Source: Mycobacterium sp. EPa45 (GTDB lineage Bacteria; Actinomycetota; Actinomycetes; Mycobacteriales; Mycobacteriaceae). From it: a stretch of DNA of 64,000 bases. Position numbers and translations under genes: made by a program. The notes beneath the pieces are model-generated. The model searched no databases. It had not been told where the DNA came from and was given only the letters and a program-made list of their open reading frames with translations. Each line of letters starts with the position of its first letter. Position 1 is the stretch's first letter. The DNA lies in NCBI RefSeq assembly GCF_001021385.1, contig NZ_CP011773.1, positions 5,766,001-5,830,000 on the forward strand, written 5' to 3'. Below, piece after piece: positions 49,363 through 58,739 of the stretch.

Positions 49363-50274
49363 CTAACCAGCGCCCCGTTGCAGGAACCGCACCATGTGGT
49401 CGGCGAGCTCCTCGCCGGCGTCTTCCTGGATGAAGTGCCCGGCACCGTGAACGGTCGGGTGCTCACGGCCCTGCGCACCCGGCATCTGCTGGAAGATCGG
49501 CGCCATCGCGCCGGTGATGGGATCTCCGTCGGAAAACGCCACCAACATCGGCGTAGTGCCGGCGGTCAGGGTCGCCCACGCCCGGCGGTTGGCCTCGGAG
49601 GCCGGGTCGTCGGGGCTGGTCGGCACCAATCCCGGCATGGCGCGCGGACCCGCGGAGAAGCTGTCATCGGGGAACGGCGCGTTGTAGGCCCGACGCACCT
49701 CGTCGGCCATCGGACGGAGGCAGCCCGACTCGACGAACCGGCCCACGTCGATGCTCGGGGCCTCCTGGATGGCCCGGCGGAACTGCCACCACACCTCGGG
49801 CATGTTGAAGTCACCGGTCGGCAATCCCGTGTTGGCGACGACGATGCGGGCGAACCGGTCGGGATTCTCGGCAGCCAGGCGCAGCCCGATCAGCCCGCCC
49901 CAGTCCTGGCCGAACAGGGTCACTCGCTGCAGATCCAGAACGTCGAACGCCAGCGCCCGCATCCACTCGACGTGGCGGGCGTAGGTGTGGTCTTCACGAC
50001 GGGTGGGCTTGTCGGAGCGTCCGAAACCCACCAGATCCGGGCAGATGACCCGATGGCCGGCGGCGGCGAGCGCAGGAATCATCTTGCGGGACAGAAACGA
50101 CCACGTTGGTTCGCCATGCAGCAACAGAATCGGGTCGGCATGCCTGGGTCCTTCATCGACCCAAGCCACTCTGAGGCGTCCACCCTCGTCATCGTCGAGA
50201 TCGCAATAACGCGGCGGATAAGGGAAATTCGGGATCTCCGCGAATCGCTCGTCGGGGGTTCGCAACGTCTGCAT
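49363..50274 (-). CDS. Haloalkane dehalogenase (HLD-I type)
   Basis: A 303-residue alpha/beta hydrolase. Motifs: LLLHGEPTWSFLSRKMIPAL (oxyanion HGEPTW), ICPDLVGFGRSDKP, the nucleophile Asp in LFGQDWGGLIGLRLA followed by the halide-binding Trp, the cap PEVWWQFRRA, the acid Asp in VAFSDGDPITG and His in VHGAGHFIQED. The acid after strand 7 marks subfamily I (DhlA/DhmA). It releases halide from haloalkanes. The start at 50274 (MQTLRTPDERF) matches the family; the open frame to 50640 runs through promoter DNA. It is upstream of tgt and could be cotranscribed. Confidence 0.92.
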   Translation of the reverse strand: MQTLRTPDERFAEIPNFPYPPRYCDLDDDEGGRLRVAWVDEGPRHADPILLLHGEPTWSFLSRKMIPALAAAGHRVICPDLVGFGRSDKPTRREDHTYARHVEWMRALAFDVLDLQRVTLFGQDWGGLIGLRLAAENPDRFARIVVANTGLPTGDFNMPEVWWQFRRAIQEAPSIDVGRFVESGCLRPMADEVRRAYNAPFPDDSFSAGPRAMPGLVPTSPDDPASEANRRAWATLTAGTTPMLVAFSDGDPITGAMAPIFQQMPGAQGREHPTVHGAGHFIQEDAGEELADHMVRFLQRGAG

Positions 50275-50458
50275 GCCCGTGAAGATACCGACTTTGCCTG
50301 TGCCGGTCGGGATTTGCCCCGATGCCGGTGAAAATTTCCGTCGCTTGACTGGCAGACGAATTTTTCGGCCATTCCTGCCACCGGCGGGAAATGGCGAACC
50401 ATAATTTCCTGGACGATCCGTCACTGTCGACGGGTCACCCCTACATAAGGAGAAATCG

Positions 50459-50968
50459 GTGAAGCGTGGATTAGTGGTGACCGTTGCCGGCGCCGCGGTC
50501 TTGGTGGCCGGACTGTCTGGTTGTTCGAAGGACGACAACAAGTCGACGTCGACGACGAGCGCGAAAGCCAGTTCGTCCGCTTCCGCAACGTCGAGCGCAG
50601 CAGGGGCCCCCAGCGCGACCGCCGGTGCCAGCACCGCCAAGGTGACGATTGACGGTCAGCCGCAGAACATCAACGGTCAGGTTGTCTGCGCGACGGCCGG
50701 TGGCAACCTCAACATCGCGATCGGCGAGGCGACGACGGGTATCGCGGCCGTGCTGTCCGCGGATGCCTCGTCGGTGCAGTCCGTCGGCCTCGGCAACGTC
50801 AACGGGGTGACGCTGGGCTACACCGCGGGCGTGCCCGGCGGAGCCAACGCGACGGCCTCCAAGGACGGCAACACCTACAAGATCAGCGGAACTGCGACGG
50901 GCGTTGATATGGCCAACCCGATGCAGCCGGTGACCAAGCCCTTCGAAATTCAGGTCACCTGCCCGTAG
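50459..50968 (+). CDS. LpqH-like (19-kDa antigen family) lipoprotein
   Basis: A 169-residue lipoprotein. The signal [16 protein letters not shown] ends at the lipobox Cys, and a Ser/Ala/Thr-rich linker runs to about residue 60. The folded domain has [20 protein letters not shown], then [10 protein letters not shown] at the end, giving the cysteine pair of the family. GTG at 50459 is preceded by AAGGAGAA. These proteins are abundant cell-envelope lipoproteins and TLR2 agonists. A strong terminator follows. Confidence 0.87.
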   Translation: MKRGLVVTVAGAAVLVAGLSGCSKDDNKSTSTTSAKASSSASATSSAAGAPSATAGASTAKVTIDGQPQNINGQVVCATAGGNLNIAIGEATTGIAAVLSADASSVQSVGLGNVNGVTLGYTAGVPGGANATASKDGNTYKISGTATGVDMANPMQPVTKPFEIQVTCP

Positions 50969-50982
50969 CGGCAGGCCGGACG

Positions 50983-51015
50983 AAGCGGCGGCGCCCCGAG
51001 GGGTCGCCGCCGCTT
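50983..51015. terminator. Terminator between lpqH-like and tgs2-like genes
   Basis: AAGCGGCGGCG (50983-50993) pairs perfectly with CGCCGCCGCTT (51005-51015), enclosing CCCC/GGGG that can also pair. TTCGTTT follows on the plus strand. It lies between convergent genes and could end both. Confidence 0.8.
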
Positions 51016-51023
51016 TCGTTTGA

Positions 51024-52391
51024 CTAGACCCCGACCGCCTTTTCGAGCGCGGCCAGCGAGTCCTCCAGTTGGGTGAGCAGCCGCTGCAGATGCGGGATGC
51101 TGCGCCGGCAGCCGACCAGTCCGAAGTCGAGGTTGTCGGCGTTGTTGGACATCGTGATGTTGAGGGCCTGGCCGTCCAGCGCGATCGACAGCGGATAGTT
51201 GCCGTCCAGCCGGGCGCCGTGCCAGTACAGCGGCTCGCGGGCGCCGGGCACATTCGAGATCACGATGTTGAACGGCGGCGCCGCCGCGGCCGCCAGCGCC
51301 GGAAGCAGGGTCAGCGCCAGGGGCGCCATGTTGAACGCCGACAGGGCCAACTGCTGCATCTTCGGCAGCTGCAGGAAGACCTCTTTGTTGCCGCTGATCG
51401 AGTCACGGATCGCCTCGAGCCGCTTGGCCGGGTCGCCCTGGTCGGTGGCCAGGTTGCACAGGATGGCGCCGACCTGGTTGCCGCCCTGGGAGTGATCGTT
51501 GTCGTCGCGCAGGTTGACCGGCACCATCGCGATCAGCGGCTTGTCGGGCAGCGCGTCCTGCTCGATCAGGTAAGCCCGCAGCGCGCCGGCGCACATCGCC
51601 AGGATGACGTCGTTCACGGTGACGCCGGCGGCGGCCTCCTTGATCGCGATGATGCGCTTGAGCGGCCAGGACTGTGCCGCCACCCGGCGCGCCCCACCGA
51701 TCGGGACGTTGAACATCGTCTTGGGGGCTTCGAACGGCAGGGTCAGCTGCTGCTCCAGGAGAGCTCCGCGCACGATGGTCAGCGCCGAGGGCGCCAAGCC
51801 CGCGACCGACCCCACCGCGCGCCGCAGCCCGCCGAGCGGGGACCCGCCGCCACTCTTTTCCTTGCTGCGCGGGCGCGGCCCGATCGTCCACGGTGCCCTG
51901 ATCTCGTCGTCCTGCGGGTCGGGCGAAAGCGTGCGCCGGGTCAGCTTCATCGCCGAGACACCGTCGAGCAGGGAGTGGTGGATCTTGGAGTAGACGGCCA
52001 CCCGCCCGTCTTTGAGGCCTTCGACCAGGTGGGTCTCCCACAGGGGCCGGTGCCGGTCGAGGAGGCTGCCGTGCAGCCGCGAGGTGAGCTCGAGCAGTTC
52101 GCGGACCCGACCCGGCTGGGGCAGCGCCGAACGGCGCAGATGATATTCGAGATCGATGTCCCGGTCGAAGGCCCAGGTCAGGTTGGCGATGCCGCCGAAC
52201 AGCGCACCGGGATGCTTGCGAAACGTCGGTTGCACGTCCTGGTAAGTGAGCAGGTCGTTGTAGATATCCGCGAGAAACTCCGGCCCCATGTCGTCGGGTG
52301 GCTCGAACAGTTGCAAGCCGCCGACGTGCATCGGATGTTCTCTGGACTCGGCCAGCAGGAACATCGAGTCGGTCGGTGAAATCAGCTCCAT
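51024..52391 (-). CDS. tgs2: Wax ester synthase/diacylglycerol acyltransferase (Tgs2-like)
   Basis: A 455-residue WS/DGAT at the position of Rv3734c (Tgs2). The catalytic HHxxxDG motif is VAVYSKIHHSLLDGVSAMKL near residue 140. Further family motifs are PLWETHLVEGLKDGR, VNDVILAMCAGALRAYL and FNIVISNVPGAREPLYWHGA near the C terminus. It joins fatty acyl-CoA to diacylglycerol or fatty alcohol, making storage lipid. It is monocistronic, convergent with the LpqH-like gene. Confidence 0.93.
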   Translation of the reverse strand: MELISPTDSMFLLAESREHPMHVGGLQLFEPPDDMGPEFLADIYNDLLTYQDVQPTFRKHPGALFGGIANLTWAFDRDIDLEYHLRRSALPQPGRVRELLELTSRLHGSLLDRHRPLWETHLVEGLKDGRVAVYSKIHHSLLDGVSAMKLTRRTLSPDPQDDEIRAPWTIGPRPRSKEKSGGGSPLGGLRRAVGSVAGLAPSALTIVRGALLEQQLTLPFEAPKTMFNVPIGGARRVAAQSWPLKRIIAIKEAAAGVTVNDVILAMCAGALRAYLIEQDALPDKPLIAMVPVNLRDDNDHSQGGNQVGAILCNLATDQGDPAKRLEAIRDSISGNKEVFLQLPKMQQLALSAFNMAPLALTLLPALAAAAAPPFNIVISNVPGAREPLYWHGARLDGNYPLSIALDGQALNITMSNNADNLDFGLVGCRRSIPHLQRLLTQLEDSLAALEKAVGV

Positions 52392-52562
52392 CGATGACCT
52401 CCGCGTCGATTTCTATCCCGTGTGCCCATTACATCGGTCCGCCACACGGATGTCGTCGCGCGCAGAGAAGCGCCTGGGCCGGCGGCCGCGAGTGTGCGAA
52501 CATACCGCCACGGCGGCGCGTCGCGGATGACACCGCACGCTCGACTCGCACAAAGCTCTCGG

Positions 52563-52850
52563 TCAGCGGTGACCGCCGCCGCCTCCGCCGCCGCCGCTGT
52601 GGTTGCCGCCATTCCATCCCGGCTCGGCCACCTCCGCCTCGGTGAGCTGATCGCTGGTGTCGGGGATGATCGTCGGGGCGCAGTTCATCGAGAAGCTGTC
52701 TTCGGTGTCGGTGTCCGAACACTGGGCGCTCAGACGGGGTGCCGGGTCGGCGGCAGCGACCACGGCGACGGCCGGGGCGGCCGCGATCGCCAATCCGATT
52801 GCGGCATAGAGCAACCGGTGCGTGCGGGTCGAAGCGGTCGTCATGATCAC
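52563..52850 (-). CDS. Small secreted protein with Gly/His tail (95 aa)
   Basis: A signal segment (RLLYAAIGLAIAAAPAVAVV) precedes a mature part with two cysteines (LSAQCSD, SMNCAPT), TSDQLTEAEVAEPGW and a tail NHSGGGGGGGGHR. The start is GTG 52850 or the ATG six bases later, the latter better placed after GGGGG. Function unknown; the tail might bind metal. The gap 52392-52562 contains nothing recognised. Confidence 0.65.
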   Translation of the reverse strand: MIMTTASTRTHRLLYAAIGLAIAAAPAVAVVAAADPAPRLSAQCSDTDTEDSFSMNCAPTIIPDTSDQLTEAEVAEPGWNGGNHSGGGGGGGGHR

Positions 52851-52967
52851 AAGCCCCCTGGTTTTCGCGTGCTACATCTGCAAAGGGCCAGGGTAAGTGA
52901 GGTTCCCGGAAACCGCGATGCGGCGACTCCGATTCACAGCGTTACCGCAGGCCCACTCGGAGGGTGG

Positions 52968-53402
52968 TCAGCCGGCCGTGCCGATTCCGCTTCTCGAGAT
53001 CGTGAACCCTCGACCACCGGTGGTGCAGGTGACACCGCTCTCCTCGGACAGGCACCTGAACTGCCCCACCGCCATCGTCTCGCCGTAGCCGAGCATGGGG
53101 ATGTCAGCCGGCGCATTGCCGAGGCAACTGATTCCCGCACACGAATGGAACGCCCCGGTGCTGTCCATCTGCACGGTTTGGGGTGGATCGTCGGTCTGGC
53201 AGTACACGCCGTCCTGACCAACGCGGCCGCCGGTGTTGATCTCGCAGCCGATGTTCCGCGAGGGCGAGTAGAAACCGCAGTACTTGCCGACCGACGTGCA
53301 CACCGAGTCGTCCGCCGCGGCGTCGGGCGCAGCGAGGAGCGAGCTCATACTGAAAACGGTTGCCGCTGCGACAAACACGCGGGTCCGGAAATCGTTCGCC
53401 AT
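52968..53402 (-). CDS. Secreted Cys-rich DUF6636-like protein
   Basis: About 144 residues: signal VFVAAATVFSMSSLLAAPDA, then six or more cysteines (SVCTSVGKYCGF, NIGCEINTG, VYCQTD, HSCAGISC, FRCLSEESGVTCTTGGRGF). The closing block GETMAVGQFRCLSEESGVTC followed by FTISRSG is characteristic of a small exported actinobacterial family (DUF6636). Function unknown. The ATG at 53402 or the GTG at 53417 could start it; neither has a clear ribosome site. Confidence 0.72.
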   Translation of the reverse strand: MANDFRTRVFVAAATVFSMSSLLAAPDAAADDSVCTSVGKYCGFYSPSRNIGCEINTGGRVGQDGVYCQTDDPPQTVQMDSTGAFHSCAGISCLGNAPADIPMLGYGETMAVGQFRCLSEESGVTCTTGGRGFTISRSGIGTAG

Positions 53403-53483
53403 GCTCACTACTTTCACTGAACATCAGGGGCGCCGCTCGCGATTGAGCAAACTCAGCATCAAGCCGTAGGACACGAACGCAAG

Positions 53484-53518
53484 AACCGCCCGCACCCGGG
53501 CGATCGGGTCGGGCGGTT
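53484..53518 (-). terminator. Terminator of tRNA-Ser(CGA)
   Basis: AACCGCCCG (53484-53492) pairs with CGGGCGGTT (53510-53518). On the minus strand the hairpin follows the tRNA 3' end and is followed by TTCTTGCGTTCG. Confidence 0.75.
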
Positions 53519-53520
53519 TA

Positions 53521-53611
53521 TGGCGGTGGCGGAGGGATTTGAACCCTCGGACGGGGGTTACCCGTCACACGCTTTCGAGGCGTGCTCCTTAGGCCGCTCG
53601 GACACGCCACC
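53521..53611 (-). tRNA. serU: tRNA-Ser (anticodon CGA)
   Basis: On the minus strand acceptor arms GGTGGCG and CGCCACC pair, followed by G and an encoded CCA. The anticodon stem CACGC/GCGTG encloses loop CTCGAAA, giving anticodon CGA. A long variable arm and T arm GAGGGTTCAAATCCCTC complete a class II tRNA. It lies next to tadA, as in M. tuberculosis. Confidence 0.95.
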
Positions 53612-53639
53612 GTCGAAGAGCTTACGTCCCGCGGCCTGG

Positions 53640-54101
53640 CTAGCCCAAATCGCGCTGACGAGCGAAGAAGCCCTCCAACAACGCCGCGCACTCGTCAGCC
53701 AGCACTCCCCCGCGCACCTGCGGCCGATGCGTCAGGCGCCGGTCCCGCACCACATCCCAAAGCGAGCCTGCCGCACCGGTTTTGGGCTCCCACGCCCCAA
53801 ACACCACTCGCGCGACCCGGGCCATCACCAGCGCGCCCGCGCACATCGTGCAGGGCTCCACGGTTACCGCGAGCGTCGTCCCCTCCAGCCGCCAGCCGTC
53901 GCCGTACACCTGTGCCGCCGCCCGCAACGCCAAGATCTCGGCGTGTGCGGTCGGGTCGCCGAGCTGCTCGCGGGCGTTGGCGGCCCGGGCCAGCTCGGTA
54001 CCGTCCGGCCCGAACACCACCGCGCCGATCGGCACATCCTCGGGCCCTGCCAAGCCGGCAGCGTCGATCGCCGCCCGAATCAGCGCGGCATCGGACCTCA
54101 C
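53640..54101 (-). CDS. tadA: tRNA-specific adenosine deaminase TadA
   Basis: A 153-residue zinc deaminase converting A34 to inosine in tRNA(Arg). The catalytic motif is DPTAHAEILALRAAAQV (zinc His and proton-shuttle Glu) with the zinc pair in TVEPCTMCAGALVMARV. The C-terminal LADECAALLEGFFARQR is a TadA feature. It is coupled by a 4-bp overlap to the upstream partner gene. Equivalent to Rv3752c. Confidence 0.92.
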   Translation of the reverse strand: MRSDAALIRAAIDAAGLAGPEDVPIGAVVFGPDGTELARAANAREQLGDPTAHAEILALRAAAQVYGDGWRLEGTTLAVTVEPCTMCAGALVMARVARVVFGAWEPKTGAAGSLWDVVRDRRLTHRPQVRGGVLADECAALLEGFFARQRDLG

Positions 54102-54616
54102 CGCTCGAGGCGGTCGAGCACTGCCGACAACTCGTCGGCGAAGCCCATCTCGCGCGCGATCCGGCCGAGCTGTTCGTCGGCATACAGATCGGTCTCGTCG
54201 AGGATCACGCTCAGCACCGGCTCGGGCAGACCGATATCGGCCAGCAGGCCGAGATCACCCTCCTCGAACGGGTCGGCGTCCTCGAGGTCTTCGGCGGAGA
54301 TGTCGGCGTCCAAAGTCTCCAGCGCCTCGGCCGCAATGTCGTAATCCAGCGCCGCGGTGGCGTCCGACAGCAGCAGCCGGGTACCCGCCGGAGCCGGCCG
54401 CACGATGAGAAAGAACTCGTCGTCGATGTCCAACAGCCCGAACACCGCACCGGCGCTGCGCAGTTCCCGCAACTCCGTCTCGGCAGCAGCCAGGCTGGTC
54501 AAAACCTTCGCGTCCATGGGCGAGCAACGCCACTTGCCATCCTCGCGGACCACCGCCACGCCGAAGCCGTCCGGGGCCTCCGACCCGGGGCTGTTCTGGG
54601 CGCGCTGTGCCTCCAT
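54098..54616 (-). CDS. tRNA adenosine deaminase-associated protein
   Basis: A 172-residue acidic protein equivalent to Rv3753c. It contains DGFGVAVVREDGKWRCSPMD, FGLLDIDDEFFLIVRPAPAG and a highly acidic middle (DADISAEDLEDADPFEEGDL), ending IGLPEPVLSVILDETDLYAD then FADELSAVLDRLE. The family is found beside tadA in actinobacteria and named after that link; its biochemical role is not known. ATG 54616 is used because upstream codons to 54943 shadow the divergent tyrA region. The stop overlaps tadA by 4 bp. Confidence 0.88.
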   Translation of the reverse strand: MEAQRAQNSPGSEAPDGFGVAVVREDGKWRCSPMDAKVLTSLAAAETELRELRSAGAVFGLLDIDDEFFLIVRPAPAGTRLLLSDATAALDYDIAAEALETLDADISAEDLEDADPFEEGDLGLLADIGLPEPVLSVILDETDLYADEQLGRIAREMGFADELSAVLDRLER

Positions 54617-54697
54617 GGGCGCATACGCTAGTCGCTGATCAGGCCTTTTGACCAGGTACTCATCTGCCGTGCCGCGAAGATATGCCAACCTGGACAG

Positions 54698-55657
54698 GTG
54701 ACAAAGACACCCGTGTGTGTACTCGGGCTCGGGCTCATCGGCGGGTCGGTGTTGCGCGCGGCGGTAGCCGCCGGCCGTGAAGCATTCGGCTACAACCGAT
54801 CCGTCGAGGGCGCTCAAGCCGCCCGCTTCGACGGTTTCGCCGCCAGCACCGACCTCACCGAGGCACTGGAGTGGGCCGCCGAACGGGAGGCGCTGATCGT
54901 CCTGGCCGTGCCCATGCCTGCGGTGTCGCAGTTGCTCGGCCACGTGAAGGACGTCGCCGGTGAGTGCCCGCTGACCGACGTCATCAGCGTCAAAGGCGCG
55001 GTGCTCGACGCGGTGCGCAAGGCCGGACTACTCGACCGTTACGTCGGTGGTCATCCGATGGCCGGCACCGCCCACTCCGGCTGGAGCGCCGGCGACGCCA
55101 GGATGTTCGTCGGTGCGCCGTGGGTCATCACCGTCGACGAGCACGTCGACGCCCGGGTGTGGGAGCAGGTGATGAACCTGGCCCTGGACTGTGAGGCCGT
55201 CGTGGTGCCCGCCAAATCGGACGAGCACGACGCGGCGGCAGCCAGCATCTCGCATCTGCCACACCTGCTCGCCGAGGCGTTGGCCGAGACGGCCGGTGAG
55301 GTACCCCTGGCATTTGCCTTGGCGGCCGGCTCATTCCGGGACGGCACCCGGGTCGCGGCCACGGCGCCCGATCTGGTGCGGGCCATGTGCGAGGCGAACG
55401 CCGACCAACTGCTGCCGGCGCTGGACCGCGCCCTCGCACTGCTGAACCAGGCTCGTGTGTCGCTGGCCGAGAAGGGGTCGGTGGCCGAGCTCGTCGAGGC
55501 CGGCCATGCCGCTCGCGCGCGCTACGACAGCTTCTCGCGCCCGCAGATCGTCACCATCGCGATCGGTGAGGAGGACTGGCGTTCAGAGCTCGCGGCCGCC
55601 GGTCGCGCCGGCGGCGTGATCAGATCCGCGCTGCCAGTCCTGGGTAGTCGACGATGA
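54698..55657 (+). CDS. tyrA: Prephenate dehydrogenase
   Basis: A 319-residue NAD-dependent enzyme of tyrosine biosynthesis. The Rossmann motif is [18 protein letters not shown]. Substrate-site motifs are [33 protein letters not shown] and [16 protein letters not shown] 54698 starts right before the Rossmann strand. The gene is divergent from the tadA operon. Its 3' end overlaps a convergent gene by 38 bp. The extension after [14 protein letters not shown] is short; no ACT domain is present. Equivalent to Rv3754. Confidence 0.93.
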   Translation: MTKTPVCVLGLGLIGGSVLRAAVAAGREAFGYNRSVEGAQAARFDGFAASTDLTEALEWAAEREALIVLAVPMPAVSQLLGHVKDVAGECPLTDVISVKGAVLDAVRKAGLLDRYVGGHPMAGTAHSGWSAGDARMFVGAPWVITVDEHVDARVWEQVMNLALDCEAVVVPAKSDEHDAAAASISHLPHLLAEALAETAGEVPLAFALAAGSFRDGTRVAATAPDLVRAMCEANADQLLPALDRALALLNQARVSLAEKGSVAELVEAGHAARARYDSFSRPQIVTIAIGEEDWRSELAAAGRAGGVIRSALPVLGSRR

Positions 55658-56219
55658 ACCCGTCGGAGTCGACGGTGATCGTGGTCTCGGCGACCGGCGA
55701 GTGCAGTTTGATGCCGTCCCCGTTGGGCCCCGCGCCGGCGTAGCTGATCGTGGCCTGCTTGACCGTCAGGTCGGGCAAACTCACGTACACCACCGGCAGG
55801 GTCACTGAATCGACTCGCTGATACAGGCCGGTGCGCCGGATCGGTAATGCGTTGAAGAACGGGCTGAAGACGACGTCGACGTCCATCGCGCCCTCGTACG
55901 CGCCCCGCGACTGGCCCTGGTGATCTGTGACGAGCCACATGCCTTCTTCGTCGCGGGCGATCGACAGCTGCCGATCCCGCTCGGCGAGGGTGACGCTCAT
56001 CGACAGCCGTTTGGTCGCGCCGGTCTCGTCGGTGACCAGGTCATAGGACGCGCTGAAGGCCGGGTTCGTCGCGGCGGCCGCGGCCACGATGCGGCCGTAG
56101 GCCTTGATTCGATTGCCCGATAGCTGAACCCGGGCCGATTCCATCCGCGAATCGTCGTGTGCGCGCCAGGTCAGGATCGCCGGCCAGGCGCTTTCTGTCG
56201 CATCGTTGGCTGCACTCAC
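55620..56219 (-). CDS. Putative glycolipid-binding domain protein
   Basis: A 199-residue protein equivalent to Rv3755c, of the putative glycolipid-binding (DUF1089) family. Visible blocks are [59 protein letters not shown] and [11 protein letters not shown]. No signal peptide is seen. GTG 56219 overlaps the proZ stop by 4 bp, which makes it the last gene of the proXVWZ operon; the open frame extending to 56753 lies under proZ. Its lipid-binding name rests on family annotation only. Confidence 0.85.
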   Translation of the reverse strand: MSAANDATESAWPAILTWRAHDDSRMESARVQLSGNRIKAYGRIVAAAAATNPAFSASYDLVTDETGATKRLSMSVTLAERDRQLSIARDEEGMWLVTDHQGQSRGAYEGAMDVDVVFSPFFNALPIRRTGLYQRVDSVTLPVVYVSLPDLTVKQATISYAGAGPNGDGIKLHSPVAETTITVDSDGFIVDYPGLAARI

Positions 56220-57004
56220 CCGTCTACCGTATGCGACGGGCCACCCCGTTCGTAACCAGGTCGGGAAGTGCGACCCATCTGTGACGCGGGTAGGCGCGCA
56301 TCGAAACTCACCTCGTCGTCGAGCAATGGTTGCGGCATCCGCCGGAACCTGCCCGTGCCGGGCACCGCGGCCCACACAGCCAGGGCCAGCAGCCCGTCGA
56401 GCACCAGGGCCAGCACCGTCACGAGCAACGCACCCACCAGCGCGAGGTAGAACTGTCGGACCTTGATGCCGTCGATCAGGTAGCGGCCCAACCCGCCCAG
56501 GCTGGCGTAGGCCGCGACCGTCGCGGTCGCCACCACCTGCAGTGTTGCGGTGCGTAACCCGCCCAGAATCAGCGGCAGCGCGTTGGGCACCTCGACACGC
56601 AGCAAAACCCGGGTCTCCGTCATTCCCATCGACCGGGCGGCGTCCTTCACCGCCGGGTCGACATTGGCGATCCCGGCATAGGTGCCCGCGAGAAGCGGCG
56701 GTATGCCCAGCAGCATGAGCGCGACGGTCGGCGGCAGCAGCCCGAGTCCCCACAGCAGCACCCCGAGTAGCAGCACGCCGAGCGTGGGCAGGGCACGCAG
56801 CGCGTTGACGCCGGTGACGACGAAGAAGGTGCCACGCCCGGTGTGCCCGATCAGCAACCCGAGGGGGATAGCGATGAGCGCGGAGACCACCACCGCCACC
56901 GCGGTGTACTGCAGGTGCTCGAGGATCCGGACCCCGAGACCCGCCGGCCCTCCCCAGTTCGCGCCGGTGAAGATGTAGGCGAGTGCCTGATGCAGAAAGT
57001 TCAT
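56216..57004 (-). CDS. proZ: Glycine betaine/osmoprotectant ABC permease ProZ
   Basis: A 262-residue permease with five or six segments and the EAA loop (AARSMGMTETRVLLRVEVPN, ALPLILGGLRTATLQVVATA). It is the second permease of the ProXVWZ (OpuC-type) importer. The C-terminal 40 residues after PGTGRFRRMPQP are hydrophilic and longer than usual. ATG 57004 (MNFLHQALAYI) overlaps the proW stop by 4 bp. Confidence 0.92.
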   Translation of the reverse strand: MNFLHQALAYIFTGANWGGPAGLGVRILEHLQYTAVAVVVSALIAIPLGLLIGHTGRGTFFVVTGVNALRALPTLGVLLLGVLLWGLGLLPPTVALMLLGIPPLLAGTYAGIANVDPAVKDAARSMGMTETRVLLRVEVPNALPLILGGLRTATLQVVATATVAAYASLGGLGRYLIDGIKVRQFYLALVGALLVTVLALVLDGLLALAVWAAVPGTGRFRRMPQPLLDDEVSFDARLPASQMGRTSRPGYERGGPSHTVDG

Positions 57005-57645
57005 GAGCCGGCCTTCACCCGGGCCCACGGCGTGATCAGCCGGCCCGCCAGCAGGATCAGCACGTCGACGACGATCGCCAGCAGGAAGATCGCGATGATG
57101 CCGGCGACGATCTGGTCGCTCTTGTCGGATTGGTAGCCCTCGGTGAACCAGGTTCCCAGCCCACCGATTCCGATGACCGAGCCCACCGAGACCATCGAGA
57201 TGTTGGTAACCGCGACCACCCGGAGACCGGCAATGAGAACGGGAATCGACAGTGGCAGTTCCACTTTGAGCATCTGGGACACCCGGGTGTAGCCGACGGC
57301 GGTGGCGGCGTCACGCACTTGGACGGGGACCGCATCGAGGGCTTCGGGAACTGCTCGCACCAACAACGCGGTGGTGTAAAGGGTGAGCGCGACGATGACG
57401 TTGGCCTCGTCGAGGATTCTGGTCGGGATGATCAGCGGCAACACCACGAACAGGGCCAGCGACGGAATCGTGAAGATGATGCTGGCCGTCACTGTGGTCA
57501 GCCGGCGCAGCGCGGTGGTCCGCCATACGTAGGCGCCCAGCGGCACCGCGATCACCAGACCGAGGACCACCGGAACCAGCGAGAGCCGAAGATGGATGAC
57601 GGTCAGCGCCCACGCTTTGTCCAGATGGGTGAGAAGATAATTCAT
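57001..57645 (-). CDS. proW: Osmoprotectant ABC permease ProW
   Basis: A 214-residue permease: VIHLRLSLVPVVLGLVIAVP, FTIPSLALFVVLPLIIPTRI, LTLYTTALLVRAVPEALDAV and the EAA loop DAATAVGYTRVSQMLKVELP. It has about six membrane segments. Four-base overlaps with proV upstream and proZ downstream tie the four genes into one operon. Confidence 0.93.
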   Translation of the reverse strand: MNYLLTHLDKAWALTVIHLRLSLVPVVLGLVIAVPLGAYVWRTTALRRLTTVTASIIFTIPSLALFVVLPLIIPTRILDEANVIVALTLYTTALLVRAVPEALDAVPVQVRDAATAVGYTRVSQMLKVELPLSIPVLIAGLRVVAVTNISMVSVGSVIGIGGLGTWFTEGYQSDKSDQIVAGIIAIFLLAIVVDVLILLAGRLITPWARVKAGS

Positions 57646-58739
57646 GTTGCGCGCTGCTTTTCCAGCGCCTCGACGACGTCCTCGGCCCGCACCCCACCGA
57701 TGACCTGTCCGGCATCGTCGACGGCCACCCCCAGACCGGCAGGCGACGACAGTGCCGCATCGAGCGCCAACCGCAGCGTGCCGCCCGGCCCGAACAGCGA
57801 GCCGCCAGCGATCGTGCTGTCGTACAGCGAGCTTCCACCCCGGTGCAGCTGCACACCGTCGGCATTGATCCAGGCGTACGGCCGGCCGTCGTCCCTCGTC
57901 ACCAACCGCCAGTCCCCCGGCGCGAGTGTCAGCGCGTCGATGTCAGCCTCTTTGACCGTCTGCACGTCGTGCAGAGGCAAGCCGGACGCCTGGCGGAACT
58001 GCAGGCCCCGGTAGCCGCGGTCGGTGCCGATGAACCCGGAGACGAATTCGTTTGCGGGATTGGACAACAACCGGGCCGGAGCGTCGTACTGCTGCAGGGT
58101 GCCGCCCGGGCCGAACACCGCGACCCGGTCACCCAGTTTGATCGCCTCGTCGATGTCGTGAGTGACGAACACGATGGTCTTCTGCAATTCGCCTTGCAGA
58201 CGCAGGATTTCGGCCTGCAGCTCGTCTCGCACCACCGGATCGACCGCCGAGAACGGCTCGTCCATCAGCAGAACCGGCGGGTCGGCGGCCAGCGCGCGGG
58301 CGACACCGACGCGCTGCTGCTGACCGCCGGACAACTGAGCGGGATAGCGATCGCCGAGTTTGGGATCCAAGCCCACCCGTTCCAGCACCCCGTAGGCGGC
58401 CTTTCGAGCGGTCCGCCGCGACTCGCCCTTGAGCACGGGCACCGTCGCGACGTTGTCGACCACCCGCTGGTGCGGCATCAAACCGCCACTCTGGATCACA
58501 TAGCCGATCCCGAGCCGCAGTTTGACCGGGTTGACGTTGGCGATGTCGCGGCCGTCGACGGTGATCGTGCCGGAGCTGGGCTCGATCATTCGATTGATCA
58601 TCCGCATCGATGTGGTCTTGCCGCAGCCCGAGGGACCGACGAAGACCGTCAGCGTGCCGGTCGGCACCTCCATGCTCAGATCGTCGACGGCGACGGTGCC
58701 GTCCGGGTAGGTCTTCGTGACGTTGGCGAAGGTGATCAT
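57642..58739 (-). CDS. proV: Osmoprotectant ABC ATPase ProV
   Basis: A 365-residue ATPase: Walker A VFVGPSGCGKTTSMRMINRM, Q-loop YVIQSGGLMPHQRVVDN, signature [16 protein letters not shown], Walker B VLLMDEPFSAVDPVV and switch FVTHDIDEAIK. The C-terminal part from about residue 260 is a divergent regulatory extension with CBS-like features (DVQTVKEADIDAL, GLGVAVDDAGQVIGGVRAED). The ATG follows the proX TAG directly with no gap, reading proX-last in order; proV precedes proW. Confidence 0.94.
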   Translation of the reverse strand: MITFANVTKTYPDGTVAVDDLSMEVPTGTLTVFVGPSGCGKTTSMRMINRMIEPSSGTITVDGRDIANVNPVKLRLGIGYVIQSGGLMPHQRVVDNVATVPVLKGESRRTARKAAYGVLERVGLDPKLGDRYPAQLSGGQQQRVGVARALAADPPVLLMDEPFSAVDPVVRDELQAEILRLQGELQKTIVFVTHDIDEAIKLGDRVAVFGPGGTLQQYDAPARLLSNPANEFVSGFIGTDRGYRGLQFRQASGLPLHDVQTVKEADIDALTLAPGDWRLVTRDDGRPYAWINADGVQLHRGGSSLYDSTIAGGSLFGPGGTLRLALDAALSSPAGLGVAVDDAGQVIGGVRAEDVVEALEKQRAT